From Buxus sempervirens (Eukaryota > Streptophyta > Magnoliopsida > Buxales > Buxaceae), in contig OX387183.1 of the NCBI GenBank assembly GCA_947561395.2, positions 2,427,883 to 2,491,882 of the forward strand: a DNA stretch of 64,000 nt. Direction: 5' to 3'. The position numbers and the translations under genes are program-made. The notes under the pieces were generated by a model. That model worked only from the letters and a program-made list of their open reading frames with translations, ran no database searches and was not told the origin of the DNA. Positions 22,562 to 35,901 of this stretch are shown here, piece by piece. The number at the start of each line of letters is the position of its first letter. Position 1 is the first letter of the stretch.

Positions 22562-24979
22562 TGTGAGACATGGAAATGTCAGCTCGGATGACTTCCGATA
22601 TCGTCACGCGGGGATCGATAAATGTAAAGAGTCGCCACCATCCATCTTAAGGTGTGAATGGGCACCAAAGGGTTCATAGAAGCCAAATAGAGCTAAAGTA
22701 GCTCTAAGATAAGGAAAAATCCAGAGATTAGGTAAGGGGAATTATTTATGAGTAGGGGAAGGTGTTAGGCACCCCCACTCATCCATCTAAGATGGTTGCC
22801 AAATGCTTGCTTATGCTTGAAAAATTCTTTGCTAATGAGAATGAACAAAGAGGTGCTTATAACAAGCACGATGTGTGTGACCATTCCACATGAGAAGTCC
22901 AATGAACTTAGACTCTCTTCATGGATTCATCACTTCTAAAACTTCATGAGTGAATGGAAATCAAAGTAAAAATGAAGAAAAATCAAGCTAAGGCAAATCT
23001 GGAGAAATCAGACCAAAAGAGCTTGAAAGCTTCGATTAACCATAACTCACTCAATTTAAATCCAAATCCAATGAAACCAAAGCCATTTGAACACTGTTAT
23101 ACAGTAGAGTATACAGTTAAAAATTCAGCTCAATCCGATTAAAAATGAGAGAGATATCCACATTTGAAATCTGCCGTTATAACTTGGAAAAAGTGTTGAG
23201 AAGGCATTTTCGAAATCCTATTTGTGGAGTTTGGCTCAATAAAAATCCATGAAAATTGGTATGGAGGAAGTATGTGGTGCCATCTTTCCAAAGAAAAAAA
23301 CCCCACACCAAACTTTATCCGGATGTGACTTGTATGCTCTCTTGAACAGGCCTAGAAGACCACAGATTAGCTCTGGACTATGCCAGCAAGCACCTCTGAG
23401 TCAACTGAGCACCCAAGGCACAAAACAGATCAAAATCTGCTGAAACCAGTTGGAAATGAAAATATACTTCTCAGGGAAAACTCAGGAATTAGAATCACTC
23501 AAAACGGATTAAAATTGAACAAACGGTGCACCATCAAAGCGGCAAGTTCAGCAATCTGGGCTGAACTGACTTACAAACTTTGAACAGATGGTGTCAAAAA
23601 TTGGCTACATAAAAGTAAACGAAAATTTCCAGATATGAAGTAGGCTTTCCCATCTATCACATGTCTTTGGAATCACTCAAAAATTCATCCGGAGGATGAA
23701 GTTATAAACATTCCAAGACAGGCCACAGATTCTGCCCTGTTTTGAAGTTTTTGAAGAGAAAACAAAAACTAGTGCATGTGTGCTAGTGAATTCGACTAAA
23801 ACACTTGAAAATCAGCAAAAACCCCCTCATGAAGTTCTAAGATTCATTTTTAAGCCAATAATCTCAGATTTCCCGTATTAAACGCGGAAATCCTAGATCT
23901 AGCCTATTGATGAAAATGGTGAAAAGTGTGTGAATAGGTGGAAATCAACTCTCTAGGAGGAGTTTGGAATCCATTGCTATTGAGAGCAAGGATTCACTCA
24001 ACTTTTCTAGAAACACATGCAAAAACATCAGAAAACAAACATCTATAGGTTCAAAATAACCACACAGTATGCTCTTCATCACTTGTGGGTTCTAAGCCTA
24101 GAGGATCCATTCCACCTTCCTTTTCCCAAGGCTCTCTCTTCACGTTTTACGGCTAGAGAGGATTCCCAGGTACTTTGGAAGGGGTTTGGGGCTTGCAAAC
24201 AACCACAAACTGGCCTTACACTACAGAAAGGTAGAAGTTGGGAGTTGGAATGTAAAGAGGAAGCAATAAACCCAAATGAGCTTTACCTTTAGTAGCTTGA
24301 GTAGTTGAGTAGACAATCCAGCAGAGCCTCCCTTCTTCCAGCAGAGCTTCAGTGCTTCAAATTATCAGCCATTTGCAAGAGGAGGACCCCTCTATTTATA
24401 GGCCAAGCCAGGGGCAGAAGAGTCCCAAGGGTAGGCCAAAAAGCCTTCTAGATTATTCCAATTCTCCTCCAAGGCTTGAATTGGAGTAATTCAGCAAGTT
24501 TCGGAGGGTGAAATGGGGAGTTCAAGTCCCTGAGAGAGAGAGGTAATATGCGTAAATAAGGCTCAGAGATCGAGCCATTTCGCAAATCCCCGAAACAGCC
24601 AAAACCGTATACTCAGTGCGGTTTCAACAGAACCGTCACTATAAGTACGGTTTCTATGCAAATTAACCAAACCGTACATACAGGGCGGTTCAATTCAGTT
24701 ACGTTCGTCATGATTGCTGTCGATGTGGCTCAACGGCCGAAGCTTCGCGAAGCCACGTGGCAGCTCACGCAACAAGCATGGATATCAACCGTGCTATGTG
24801 TGTGGTTACAACCGCACATACAGAGCGGTTGAGACCAAAATTACAAAAACCGTTCATTCAGTATGGTTAGCACCACTTTTGAGAGTTTGAGTTTTTGACA
24901 AATGTCAATGCTCAAATAAGACATTTAAAACCCCCTTTGAGTATTCTCTTATATTGAGGTGCAATTTGGGGTGTCTACA
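22562..24979 (-). repeat. 5' LTR of element B
   Basis: 2418 bp; on the minus strand it starts TGTAGACACCCCAAATTGC and ends CATGTCTCACA. It is followed by the PBS, so it is the 5' copy. TATAAATAGA (minus) lies at 24400-24391 and a palindrome array lies upstream at 24598-24870. A PBS-like word lies at 22628-22637. It shares ends and motifs with LTR A but is clearly a different family member. Confidence 0.85.
24392..24870 (-). promoter_or_regulatory. LTR B promoter: palindrome array and TATA box
   Basis: TATAAATAG on the minus strand at 24400-24392, with at least five 21- to 22-nt inverted-repeat units between 24600 and 24870 (AACCGTA...TGCGGTT, AACCGTC...TACGGTT, AACCGTA...GGCGGTT, AACCGCA...AGCGGTT, AACCGTT...TATGGTT). 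Outer bases are AA/TT, unlike the GC type of element A. Confidence 0.55.
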
Positions 24980-27900
24980 AGACCCTTAGCCATCCCTCGG
25001 AATTCAGCTTCAGCGCTTGACAAAGCTACCACATTCTGCTTCTTACTTCTCCAGGTAACAAGATTCCCGCCAACAAATATGAAGTACCCCGAGGTGGATT
25101 TTCTGTTTGATATATTTCCTGCCCAGTCTGCATCCGTATAGCCCTCAACTCTGAGATGATCATTCTTTGAGAACATGAGTCCTTTCCCCGGAGATGACTT
25201 TAAGTATCGAAGAATTCTGATCACCGCATCCATGTGATCCTCGCTTGGACAATGCATGAATTGACTTACTATGCTCACAGCATAAGCAATATCCGGGCGA
25301 GTATGTGAGAGATAAATAAGCTTTCCAACTAATCTTTGGTATCTCTCTTTGTTTATTGGCACCTGGTCTGGGTATTCTCCAAGTTTGTGATTTTGGACGA
25401 TTAGTGTGTCGGCAGGCTTACACTCTAGTAATCCCACCTCTGATAATAAGTCTAGGATATATTTCCGTTGAGAAAGAAATATACCCTGCTTTGATCTTGC
25501 CACTTCAATTCCCAGAAAATATTTAAGGCCTCCCAGATTTTTCATTTCGAACTCAGTCGCCAAATGCTTTTGGAGTCTTGATATTTCTTCTGGATCGCCT
25601 CCTGTAATAACCATGTCATCCACATAGATTATCAAGGCGTGACCTTGCCCAGTTGATTCTTCAAGAATAGTGTATGGTCTGAGTTGCTCTGTTTGTACCC
25701 ATATTTCTTCATTGCCAAACTAAATCGCCCAAACCATGCTCTAGGTGATTGTTTTAATCCATATAGTGCTCGTTGTAACTTGCACACCACCTCAACCTCG
25801 GACTTCTCTGTGTAGCATAGCGGAACATTCATGTAGGCTTCCTCCTCAAGATCACCATGGAGGAAGGCATTCTTTACATCATACTGATGCAATGGCCAGT
25901 CAAGGTTAGCTGCAAGGGATAATAATACTCTCACCGTGTTCAATTTGGCCACTGGTGAGAAGGTTTCCTAGTAGTCTACTCCGTACGTTTGCGTGTAGCC
26001 TTTTGCTACTAGCCTTGCTTTGTATCTGTCGACTTGACCATTTGCTTTGTGTTTAATGGAGAACACCCATTTACACCCCACCGTCTTCTTTCCTTTGGGT
26101 AGAGGAACAAGAGTCCATGTGTCATTTTTTAGCAGAGCCTCCATTTCCTCCTTCATAGCTTGTGTCCATTTAGGATCTGTCAGGGCTTCATGACCATCTG
26201 AAGGGACACTGTATGAAGAAAGTTCTTGCACAAATGTCTTGAATGGTTCAGACAGTTTTTCTGTGGACACATAGTTGGCAATAGGATACTTAGAGCTTTG
26301 TTCCCCAATATCTGGAGAATATCTATTCGGTGGTTTGCCATGATTGTGCCTGAAAGGTAAAGTATAGCCAACAAGGATATCCATATCATCAGAATTTGAA
26401 GGCATAGTAGGGGAGTTTACCTCAGGGATATTCTCAAGAGATGGGTCTTCAGGTACTGCGGAGTGGGGGGTTTCTATTTCAGCTTCTGAACATGTAGATG
26501 CTTCCCTGGGAACTGTCTCAGCTTCTGAAGGCACACCTAGTTCTGTATGTGGTTCTTCCTCATTGACTTGGATTTCAGTGTCATTAAATCTCGGCCAGTC
26601 AAATCTTAACCAATTCGGCTCTTCACTCCTGATCTCCCCTTGACAAGGTGAATTGGTTAATGGGGAAGGGAAGAATGTGTCAGACTCTATGAAAGTAATA
26701 TCCATAGTCACATAGGTGCGTTTGTTGACCGGGTCATAGCATTTGTATCCCTTTTGATGTAAGGTGCCTCCCAAGAAGAGACACCGGATGGTACATGGAT
26801 CCAGTTTCGTACGCTGGTTCTTATGGAGGTGAACAAATGCAACACAACCAAAAATCCAGGGAGGAATCATCAACATTGATGGCAAGGAAACATAGGCCGA
26901 GAGAGTGTAGTGGAGTCTTAAAATCCAATACTTTGGAGGGCATACGATTGAGGAGATGCACAGCCGAGGCAACAGCATCAGCCCAATATCTACTAGGCAC
27001 ATGAGCTCCAAGTAACAGAGCCCGAGCAGTTCAAGGATATGGCGGTTTTTTCTCTCAGCCACACCATTCTGCTGAGGAGTCTGTGGGCAGGAGGTTTCAT
27101 GAACCAAGCCATGAATTTTGAAGTACTCAAGAAACTGATGATTCACAATTCACCACCATTATCTGATCTAAGAACCTGAATCTTAGCAGAAAATTGGGTC
27201 TGAACCATAGTGTGGAAAGACTGAAACACACTTACAACTTCATTTTTGTTTTTCAGCAAATAAAGCCAAGTCATGCGAGTGCAATCATCTATAAATATCA
27301 CGAACCACCGAATACCAGAAAGTGTAGAAACTGGGGCAGGACCCCATACATCAGAGTGAATTAAAGCAAACAGAACATTACTTTTATTCATACTCAAAAG
27401 GATAGGTAGCTCTGTGACTTTTAGCAAGAATACAGGTTTCACATTTGAAGTCCAATATCGACATATTAGAAAACAAATTAGGAAATAGATGCTTCATATA
27501 ACCAAAGGATGGATGTCCTAACCGACGATGCCAAAGCCAAATCTGTCGCTCTTTAATGTCCATTGGATGATGCATGTGGTGTGCACGGCCTATGCTGAAA
27601 TCATCCATGTAGTATAACCCCCCTCTCTTAGTACCACGCCCAATGATCTCCTTGGTAAGAATATCCTGGAGTAAACAAAAAGTCGAATACATGAGTACGA
27701 CACAATTCAGGGCTGTGGTAACTTGACTAACAGACAGTAGTTTATGAGAAAGAGAGGGAACAAGCAAGGTATGAGTTAGTGATAAAGTAGGTGACAAAGT
27801 TATAGTGCCGGCCCCTGTGACCAGAGAGAGAAGCCCATTGGTGTTGGCAATACAGGTGCGCCGTGGTGGGGAGGTTTGTGTGAAGTCTGTGGCTGCAAAG

Positions 27901-28788
27901 GTCATGTGGTCGGATGCTCCAGAGTCAACGACCCAAGAGCTGCTATCACCATCTCGAGAGAAGCTGCAAAGGGCAGTACTGCATTTACCTGGATCAGTGG
28001 TTGATGTATCTCCTTGAGAGGTCTCGATTTGGGTTGAGAGAGAGAGACGTGGCTCGACTGTAACCACAACAGCTTGACCAATTCCTCCAGCCGAACCAGT
28101 ACCATCACGGCGTTTTCGGGCTTGAAGTTCATTCCACCAGTTGGGGTATCTGTGTAGTTTGAATCAATTCTCTCGAGTATATTTCAGATTTCCACAGTGA
28201 GAACACTTGGTTCCCCCAGAAGAAGACGCTCGCAGCTTGGAAGATATTTTGGTCTTCCCATTTTCCAAAGAGAGAGATCGGGCAAAGGATGGAAATGACT
28301 GTCCAGTTTTGAAGCTTTTTGAGGCCAAAACTGCTCCTAGAGTAGCATTGGAGCCCTCGGTGATCATCACAGCTTGTCGAACAGCCTCCCGGTGAACATG
28401 AGCATATGCTTGTTCGATTGTAGGGAATGGTCGCATCTGTAATATGTTGCTGCAAATATTGTCAAGCTTATCATCTAGGCCATCTAAGAAGGCATACACT
28501 CGATCTTCTTGAAGCAAGTCATTGTAATGCTGAATATCAACACCACATTCCATTGGGTTTGGGTGACGAAAATCGATCTCGCGCCATAGCCCTTGGAGAT
28601 CAGTAAAGTATTTCTCAAGAGAGCCACCTGATTGTTTCAAACGGGTCACACGCCACTGGAGGTCATACACCTGAGATGTATCACTTCCGTCAAAAAATGT
28701 AGTAGCAATGGAATCCATACCTGTTTTGCTGTTGGAAACCTGATGAAGTTGCCGATCAGTGACGGATCCAAGGAATTAATCAACCATC
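24980..28788 (-). CDS. Element C gag end and pol (copia)
   Basis: Fossil copia polyprotein. In order down the minus strand: UBN2-type gag (LQWRVTRLKQSGGSLEKYF), a zinc-knuckle start CSHCG, protease WVVDSGASDHMT near 27.93 kb, GAG-pre-integrase WLWHRRLGHPSFGYM near 27.5 kb, integrase core HSDVWGPAP, FIDDCTRMTWLYLLK and LRSDNGGEL near 27.2-27.4 kb, CPQTPQQNGVAERKNRHI near 27.1 kb, reverse transcriptase from GCKWVFSIKHKANG near 26.0 kb through YDVKNAFLHGDL and YVDDMVITG to about 25.6 kb, then RNase H with VEGYTDADWAGN and KKQNVVALSSAEAEF. Domain order protease-integrase-RT-RNase H defines Ty1/copia. Confidence 0.85.
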
Positions 28789-30294
28789 TGGTGACTGTCG
28801 TACACAACCAAAAATAAACCACTACTTAAAAATATGCATATAGCAAAGTGAGTAGGGATCGTTCCACCGAGAGTTTCTATCTCTTCTTATGCTTTAGAAA
28901 ACAGAATTAAGAGGGGGTTTTGTCACAATGAGATCAGAAAATAACAGATTACTAAAAACTTTAATAAATCAATCAAGAAAACAAACCTTGGTCTAAGTTA
29001 ACATCCACCATCGGAATATCAAAGCTGATCATAGATGCTAAAATATATCAATTCACACATTGAACATTCATCCCTGGAAATACTTTCCAAACTCTTTCAA
29101 TTGTAGTTAATCAGAAAACAAACGATCTAATTAACCCTAACTACTAAACAACCTCACACAAGCGGTAAAGATTTAATCCGGCAGCAGCTTTAGGGACCAG
29201 AAAGATTGATGAATCTAGACAATACAATCACAAGCGGCTGTATTTAATCTAGCAGAAAATTCTTCCTAAAGTCTAACAATTCCTGACGCAGCAAATTATT
29301 AAACCTCAGTTGCTTCACAGATTAGAGGGATCAAACAATTACGGATTTGATATCTAGCCTAGCAATAAATTGCAACGAATAATAAACTAGTAGGCCTCCT
29401 AGCAATTAGACGGAACAATCATGAGAATAAACATAGAAGAATATCAATGCTCAAGTATAAACTGAACAATTAAAACATTAAGATCTCACAGCTTTATTAA
29501 TTCCGAGGTTTCAGCCTCCCTTGACCAAGAATAAACGTTTAGCCACACATGGCCATGAATCACAAACTCAGAAGATGAATGGAAGAAGAAAGGGAGAAGA
29601 AGAAGAAGAGAAAAGAGGACGTCCAGCACTCTCCCAAAAATTCTCTTTTAAAGAGAAAAATCCTGAACTTTCCTTCCAAGCCTCCTTAGGAAGAGAGAAC
29701 TCCCTTTCCTAGTATATCCACGACTTTCCAAGTCCAAAAACGACCTAATCTCTTTAATTAGAAACCCTTAAAACTCTCCCTAAAAACTAGAAGAAGATCC
29801 CCAAGAAAAAGGAAATAAATCCACAAAGTTCGGAATTTTATAACAGGTTTTTCTTCTTGATCGTTCGAACGCTCAGCGAACGCGGGTCGAACGCTCAAGT
29901 TAAAAAGCTATTTATTCATCTCTTGTTCGAACGCTCAGCGAACGGTCAGCGAACGCTGCTCTCGGGTTTCTCTGCAGAACACCAACGTTCGAACGGCAAT
30001 CGAACGGCCAGCGAATGCTGCTCTCGGGTTTCTCTGCAGAACACCAACGTTCGAACGGCAATCAAACGGCCAGCGAACGCTGAACATATCTTCTTCAATT
30101 TGACTCCGATTTTTACGCCGTTTGAACCATGACTTCTATAATCACCAAGAGTATCTAATTAGCTTTATTTTGCCCACATGCTGCCAATTGTAACCTAAAT
30201 CAAAATATGAGCATAATCAGTATATTTAGGCACAAAAGTAAATTCAAAAGGTTACACATTAGTAGAGAAAATATAACAAATTGAGTTCTTATCA
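28789..30294 (-). repeat. 3' LTR of element F
   Basis: On the minus strand TGATAAGAACTC...GACAGTCACCA, 1506 bp. It holds a cluster of GTTCGAACG/CAGCGAACG repeats at 29860-30080, including a duplicated segment with CTCTCGGGTTTCTCTGCAG. Confidence 0.92.
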
Positions 30295-30308
30295 AATTCC
30301 CCCACACT
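30295..30308 (-). other. Polypurine tract of element F
   Basis: AGTGTGGGGGAATT on the minus strand, directly before the LTR start TGATAAG. Confidence 0.8.
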
Positions 30309-30868
30309 TAACCTTTGCTCGTCCTCGGGCAAAACTTAAATTCACTTTCCCAAAAAATTCAGATTGATATCTCATTAACAAGAATCAGAAAGCAATTCAA
30401 AACTTAGAACCTATCATGAACAAATATTTCTGAAATACTCACAATCACTTAGCAAGTATTTTCACTTGAAGGTGGAGCAAACCAAACACATAGACCCTCA
30501 TAGAAATAAACACTCATGCAATTGAAGGGTATGTGTTTCACTCAAATTCATTCCAATGGAATTGATCTACCATAAGCTTGTTTATCTTCTCAATTTCCAC
30601 CACTGGGATCACATGAATAACACAAATCATAAGGGCTTTTCATGGGTTGTAATGGGGCTTAGGATTAAGGTAGGAAATAAGTGGGAATGAAGCTCAAAAG
30701 CCTTAGAAACTAATGGAGCAAAAGTACATCATCTCAAGCTTAAATGTATAAGACATATAAAACCAATCACTCCCTTTAGAAAATTTTCCTTTTTTTCATA
30801 TATCATGCATAAACAAACCCTTTTTCTTTTTTTTTCTTTTCTGTTTTGTTTTTCTGCTTCTTCTTTTT

Positions 30869-30899
<31 letters not shown>

Positions 30900-31718
30900 A
30901 AGTAGTGGAACTCCAGAATTGAGGATAAAACATGTTCCCTTCCACCAATCATAGCCATACCAAAAACACCCCCACACTTACTTCTTGTACACCCATGCAT
31001 ACCAGAATAATGGACAATGCTCCACTAGATCTTCATCTTGGGTAAAGGCATAATCAACAACTTGGTATAAGATTTATAATCTGGGTTATCAGAAAAGTCA
31101 ATAAAGCTCAATGGGGTTTACAAAAGGAAAATAATCAATCACAAGGTAGGCTATTTGGCTTTTATAACTTATAACAAAGAAGGCCTTAATCATATTCATG
31201 CATACATGTGTCAATGTGATCTTGAATGAGAATCAAAGAAAGTTCTAGAGAAACAAAACCAGGGAAGAATATCACAAAAGAAAGAATAAAAGACTGATAT
31301 GGATGTGTCAGTCAAAAGGCTCAAAATCTCACCGGCTTTTGTCTACCAAGTTTGGTCATTACCATCCTCAAGGAAAACAACTAAACCAAGTAATACTAAA
31401 TTGAAAGATTACTCATTCAATCATGTTCTGAATTTTTCTCAAGCTTAACTGAATCTTGCTCATGACATACACAATCAGCTACTGTTGAAAACCACACAAG
31501 AACAAAAACAAACTTACTTAAAAACAAATTAAAACACACTTGATACCCTCCCCCATACTTAAAACTTACATTGTCCCCAATGTAAATTCAAAGAAGCAAC
31601 AAAAATAACTAAAATAAAAATGCAGAAATTAAAAAGGAAAAGGAACAAACTCCCCTTGGGTTGCCTCCCAAGCAGCGCCTTTGTTTATTGTCTTTGGCTC
31701 GACTCAATTCTGCATTCT
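30309..31718 (-). other. 3' non-coding region of element F
   Basis: About 1.4 kb between integrase and purine tract. Athila relatives may carry an envelope-like ORF here; none is visible. A T-rich stretch lies at 30820-30900, and the integrase-side end has GGTTGCCTCCCAAGCAGCGC, a common feature near the end of such elements. Confidence 0.65.
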
Positions 31719-34700
31719 TCAATCAGAATAAACTGGATCCTCTATGTGCAATTCTGCCACTGGTTCTAATTGGAAACCTTCATGGAAAGGTTTAAGTCTA
31801 TGTCCATTCACTTTGAACACTTTGGAAGTTATTAAGCTTTGCACTTCAACTGCACCATGAGGAAAAATATTAGTAACAATAAAATGTCCAATCCAACGAG
31901 AACGCAACTTACCAGGAAATAGACGAAGCCTTGAATGGTAAAGAAGGACTTTTTGACCAATTTGAAACTCTTTTCTAGAGATCATCTTATCATGGAAGGC
32001 TTTTGTCTTTTCTTTATAAATCCTTGCACTCTCATAGGCATCATTTCGAAGTTCCTCTAGTTCTTGTAGCTGCAGCTTCCTATGATCTCCATTCTCATCC
32101 ATCTTATTGTTAAAATTCTTAACAGCCCAATAAGCCTTGTGCTCTAATTCAACCGGAAGGTGGCATGGCTTCCCAAACACCAACCGATAAGGGGACATAC
32201 CAATAGGAGTCTTGTATGCAGTCCTATATGCCCACAAAGCATCATCTAAGCGCAAACTCCAATCTTTTCGATTTGGATTTACTGTTTTTTCGAGAATGGA
32301 CTTGATCTCTTTATTCGATGCTTCAGCTTGTCCACTAGTTTGTGGGTGATATGCAGTTGAAACTTTGTGGGTAACATGATATTTCTTCAGCAAAGCTTCC
32401 ACAGTTCGATTGCAGAAATGAGTACCTCGGTCACTGATTAAAGCTTTTGGGATTCCAAATCTGGAAAATATATTTGACTTAAGAAAATCTGCAACAACTT
32501 TAGAATCATCAGTCCTGGTGGCTTTTGCTTCCACCCATTTTGAGACATAATCAACAGCAAGGAGGATATAAACATAACCAAAGGACAAAGGAAAAGGTCC
32601 CATAAAATCAATGCCCCAAACATAAAAAATTTCACAAAATAGTAGAGGGGTTTGTGGCATCTCATTCCTTTGGGAAATATTACCTGTTCTTTGGCAATTA
32701 GCACATGACTTACAAAAGGAATATGCATCTCGGAACAGATGTGGCCAATAAAAACCACATTCTAGTACCTTTCTTGCTGTTCTTTTAGCTCCAAAGTGTC
32801 CTCCACATGCATAAGAATGACAAAAGGTGAGAATGGAAGCAATTTCATGTTCAGGTACACACCTTCTTATTACTTGATCTGCACAATGCTTCCATAAGTA
32901 GGGATCATCCCACACAAAATACTTACAGTCACTCTTTAGCTTGTCTCTTTGAGCTTTAACTAAATCAGGAGGCAACACATTAGTAACCAAATAATTGAAA
33001 ATATTTGCATACCAAGGTAACTTCAAACTTGCTGAAAACAGTTGCTCATCAGGGAATGTTTCGTGCAACTGAAGTGTATCCTCTATATGAGTTAAGCGAC
33101 TCAAGTGATCTGCAACGCAGTTCTCTGTCCCTCTTTTATCTTTGATTACCATATCGAATTCACTCAAGAGAAGTGTCCATCTGATCAATCTTGGTTTTGC
33201 TTCTTTCTTCGTCATCAAATAGCGAAGAGCTGCATGATCAGAATAAACAATCACTTTAGTACCAAGTAAGTAAGAACGGAACTTTTCCAAAGCAAAAACA
33301 ACAGCCAACAGTTCTTCTCAGTAGTAGTGTAATTCTGTTGTGCATCATTCAAAGTTCTGGAAGCATAGTAGATGGCATGAGATGCTTTGCCAATTCTTTG
33401 ACCCAAAACAGCTCCTACAGCATAATCACTGGCATCACACATGATCTCAAAAGGCACAGTCCAATCAGGTGGCTGTATTACAGGAGTAGATGTCAACAGT
33501 GCTTTCAACTTATCAAATGCCCTTTTGCATGCTTCATCAAACTCAAAGGTCACATCCTTTTGTAGCAACTTGCATAAGGGGGATGCTATGTTGGAGAAGT
33601 CTTTGATAAATCTTCTGTAAAAACCTGCATGTCCAAGAAAAGAACGAATCTCCCGTACACTAGTAGGATAAGGTAAAGATTGAATAATATCCACTTTAGC
33701 TTTATCTACCTCAATTCCTTTAGATGAAACAACATGACCCAAGACTATACCTTGCTCAACTAGAAAATGACATTTTTCAGAATTTAACACAAGGTTAGTT
33801 TCTATGCATCTTTGAAGAACAAGTGTAAGGTTATGCAAACAGTTATCAAAGGAATCTCCATGAACTGTAAAATCATCCATGAAAACTTCTATGAATTGTT
33901 CAAGATATTCAGAAAATATGCTGACCATACACCTTTGGAAAGTAGCTGGGGCATTGCAAAGGCCGAAAGGCATTCGTCGATATGCAAAAGTGCCAAATGG
34001 GCATGTGAAAGTTGTCTTTTCTTGATCTTCAGGAGCAATGGCAATCTGGAAGTAACCTGAATAACCATCAAGAAAACAGTAGTAAGAATGACCAGCTAAT
34101 CGTTCAAGCATTTGATCAATAAAAGGCAAAGGAAAGTGATCCTTGCGGGTTACGGCATTTAATTTTCTGTAATCTATACAAACCCTCCACCCATTCTGAA
34201 CTCGGGTGGGAACTAACTCATCATGCTGATTTTTCACCACTGTTATTCCAGTCTTCTTAGGAACCACTTGAACTGGGCTAACCCAACAACTATCTGAAAT
34301 AGGATAGATCATCCCAACTTCCAAAAGTTTTAGGATTTCTTTTTTCACTACATCCATCATGGGTGGGTTCAGCTTTCTTTGTGGTTGACGTGAAGGTTTT
34401 GCTCCTTCTTCCAGCAAAATCCGATGCATGCATGTAGATGGACTGATTCCCTTAATATCTGCAATTGCCCAGCCAATAGCCATTTGATGCTTCTTAAGAA
34501 CTTTGACAAGTTGTTCCTCTTGAGAAGTAGTCAGTTTGTTGGAGATGATTACTGGCAAGGTTCCTTTCTCTCCAAGGAAAGCATATTTCAGATGGTTTGG
34601 AAGAGGTTTCAAATCTGGAATGGGGGGCTGCAAAACAGAGGGTAAAGGCCTCTTATTAGAAATTGGTAATGCAATGTGTTGAAAGAAATCTGTATTTTGT

Positions 34701-35901
34701 AATTTTGGAGAAACATCCAATGCTGCCACAGTTTCATGTAAATCAGCATTCAAAACTAATTCTACATTCTCTTTCTCAAGATGGTTGCTGAGGACAACTT
34801 CTAAATCATCTTTTCCATCAAGTTCTAAAGTGTCCTGTGCAAAAGAGTCAATCAGATCAACAGAGTATACAGGATTTTCATCACAAGGATATTTCATGGC
34901 ATCATATATATTAAACTTAACAAATGCACCATCAAATTCCATGGTAAGAGTGCCTTCATGAACATCTATCATAGCCTTAGATGTTTTTAAGAATGGTCTT
35001 CCTAGCAAGATAGGTGCATTTTGGTCACCATTTTCCATACCAAGAACATAAAAATCAGCAGGAAAACCAAATCATTTACTTTCACTAGAACATCCTCCAC
35101 AACACCTTTAGGATATGCATTTGATCTGTCAGCCAATTGGATTACGACACCAGTTTTGTTCAAAGGTCCAAGTTTTAAGGATTCATAAATAGAATATGGC
35201 ATGACATTTATAGAAGCTCCTAAATCTATCATGGCTTTTTCAAACTTGGTGTCTCCTATCATACAAGGAATAGTAAACATACCTGGATCCTTGCATTTTG
35301 TAGGGATTTTACTTTGAATAACAACAGAAACAGTCTCCCCTACTCTTACTTTCCCAGTAAGTTTCTGTCCCCTCTTTATGGTACATAGCTCTTTCAGAAA
35401 TTTGGCATAACAAGGTACTTGTTTAATAGCATCAAAGAGTGGAATATTTACCTCACATTTTCTGAAAGTCTCATAAAGATCTGAGTTCTTCTCATATTTT
35501 CTATTTTCTTTTAAAGCCAAAGGAAAAGGGGGTACTGGTTTATAATCAGGAAGAGGATGGAATATACTTGGTTCATTTTCATTTGGAATGTCCTTCATGG
35601 CTTCACTTGTTTTCTCCTCTTCTTTATTCAGCATTGTAGGTGTTGGCTCTAGTTGAGTTTCAACTTTTTTACCACTTTTCAAAACAATTGCACTGGCATT
35701 CTCTCTTGGATTCACTACTGTCTGAGAAGGTAATTTTCCTGAATTTTGTGCTTCCAAACGACTAATGGCAGTGGCCATTTGACCTACTTGGTTTTCCAAG
35801 CCTTGAATACTGTTTCTTGTCTCTTGCTGGAAGTGTTTTGTCTCCTGTTGAAATTGCACAGTGTTAGTGGCAAGAGATTTAACAATATCTTCTAAAGACA
35901 T
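31719..35901 (-). CDS. Element F pol: protease, reverse transcriptase, RNase H, integrase
   Basis: Fossil gypsy pol. Protease lies near 35.3-35.0 kb ([20 protein letters not shown], then [17 protein letters not shown]). Reverse transcriptase about 34.5-33.7 kb holds [36 protein letters not shown] and [10 protein letters not shown]. RNase H about 33.5-33.1 kb holds [15 protein letters not shown] and [11 protein letters not shown]. Integrase about 32.85-31.9 kb holds the HHCC-type zinc region ([17 protein letters not shown]), [15 protein letters not shown] and [15 protein letters not shown]. The motifs are those of Athila-lineage gypsy elements. Broken. Confidence 0.88.

Larger units (their letters stand above)
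8577..24979 (-). mobile_element. LTR element B (Ty3/gypsy, Tat-like), 5' LTR to RNase H
   Basis: A minus-strand element: 5' LTR 22562-24979, PBS 22540-22559, long leader, gag, protease, reverse transcriptase and the start of RNase H, then cut by the insertion of A. Integrase and 3' LTR must lie left of the window. It was also entered by solo LTR G and by the CACTA transposon. It is broken, with several interruptions beside the insertions. It entered element C: the copia RNase H reading stops exactly at 24980, and AGACC (24980-24984) is the expected near copy of the 5-bp target duplication. Confidence 0.85.

Noticed and set aside
30309-31718. Envelope-like gene in element F
   Set aside because: The place fits for Athila relatives, but no long frame or membrane segment is visible.
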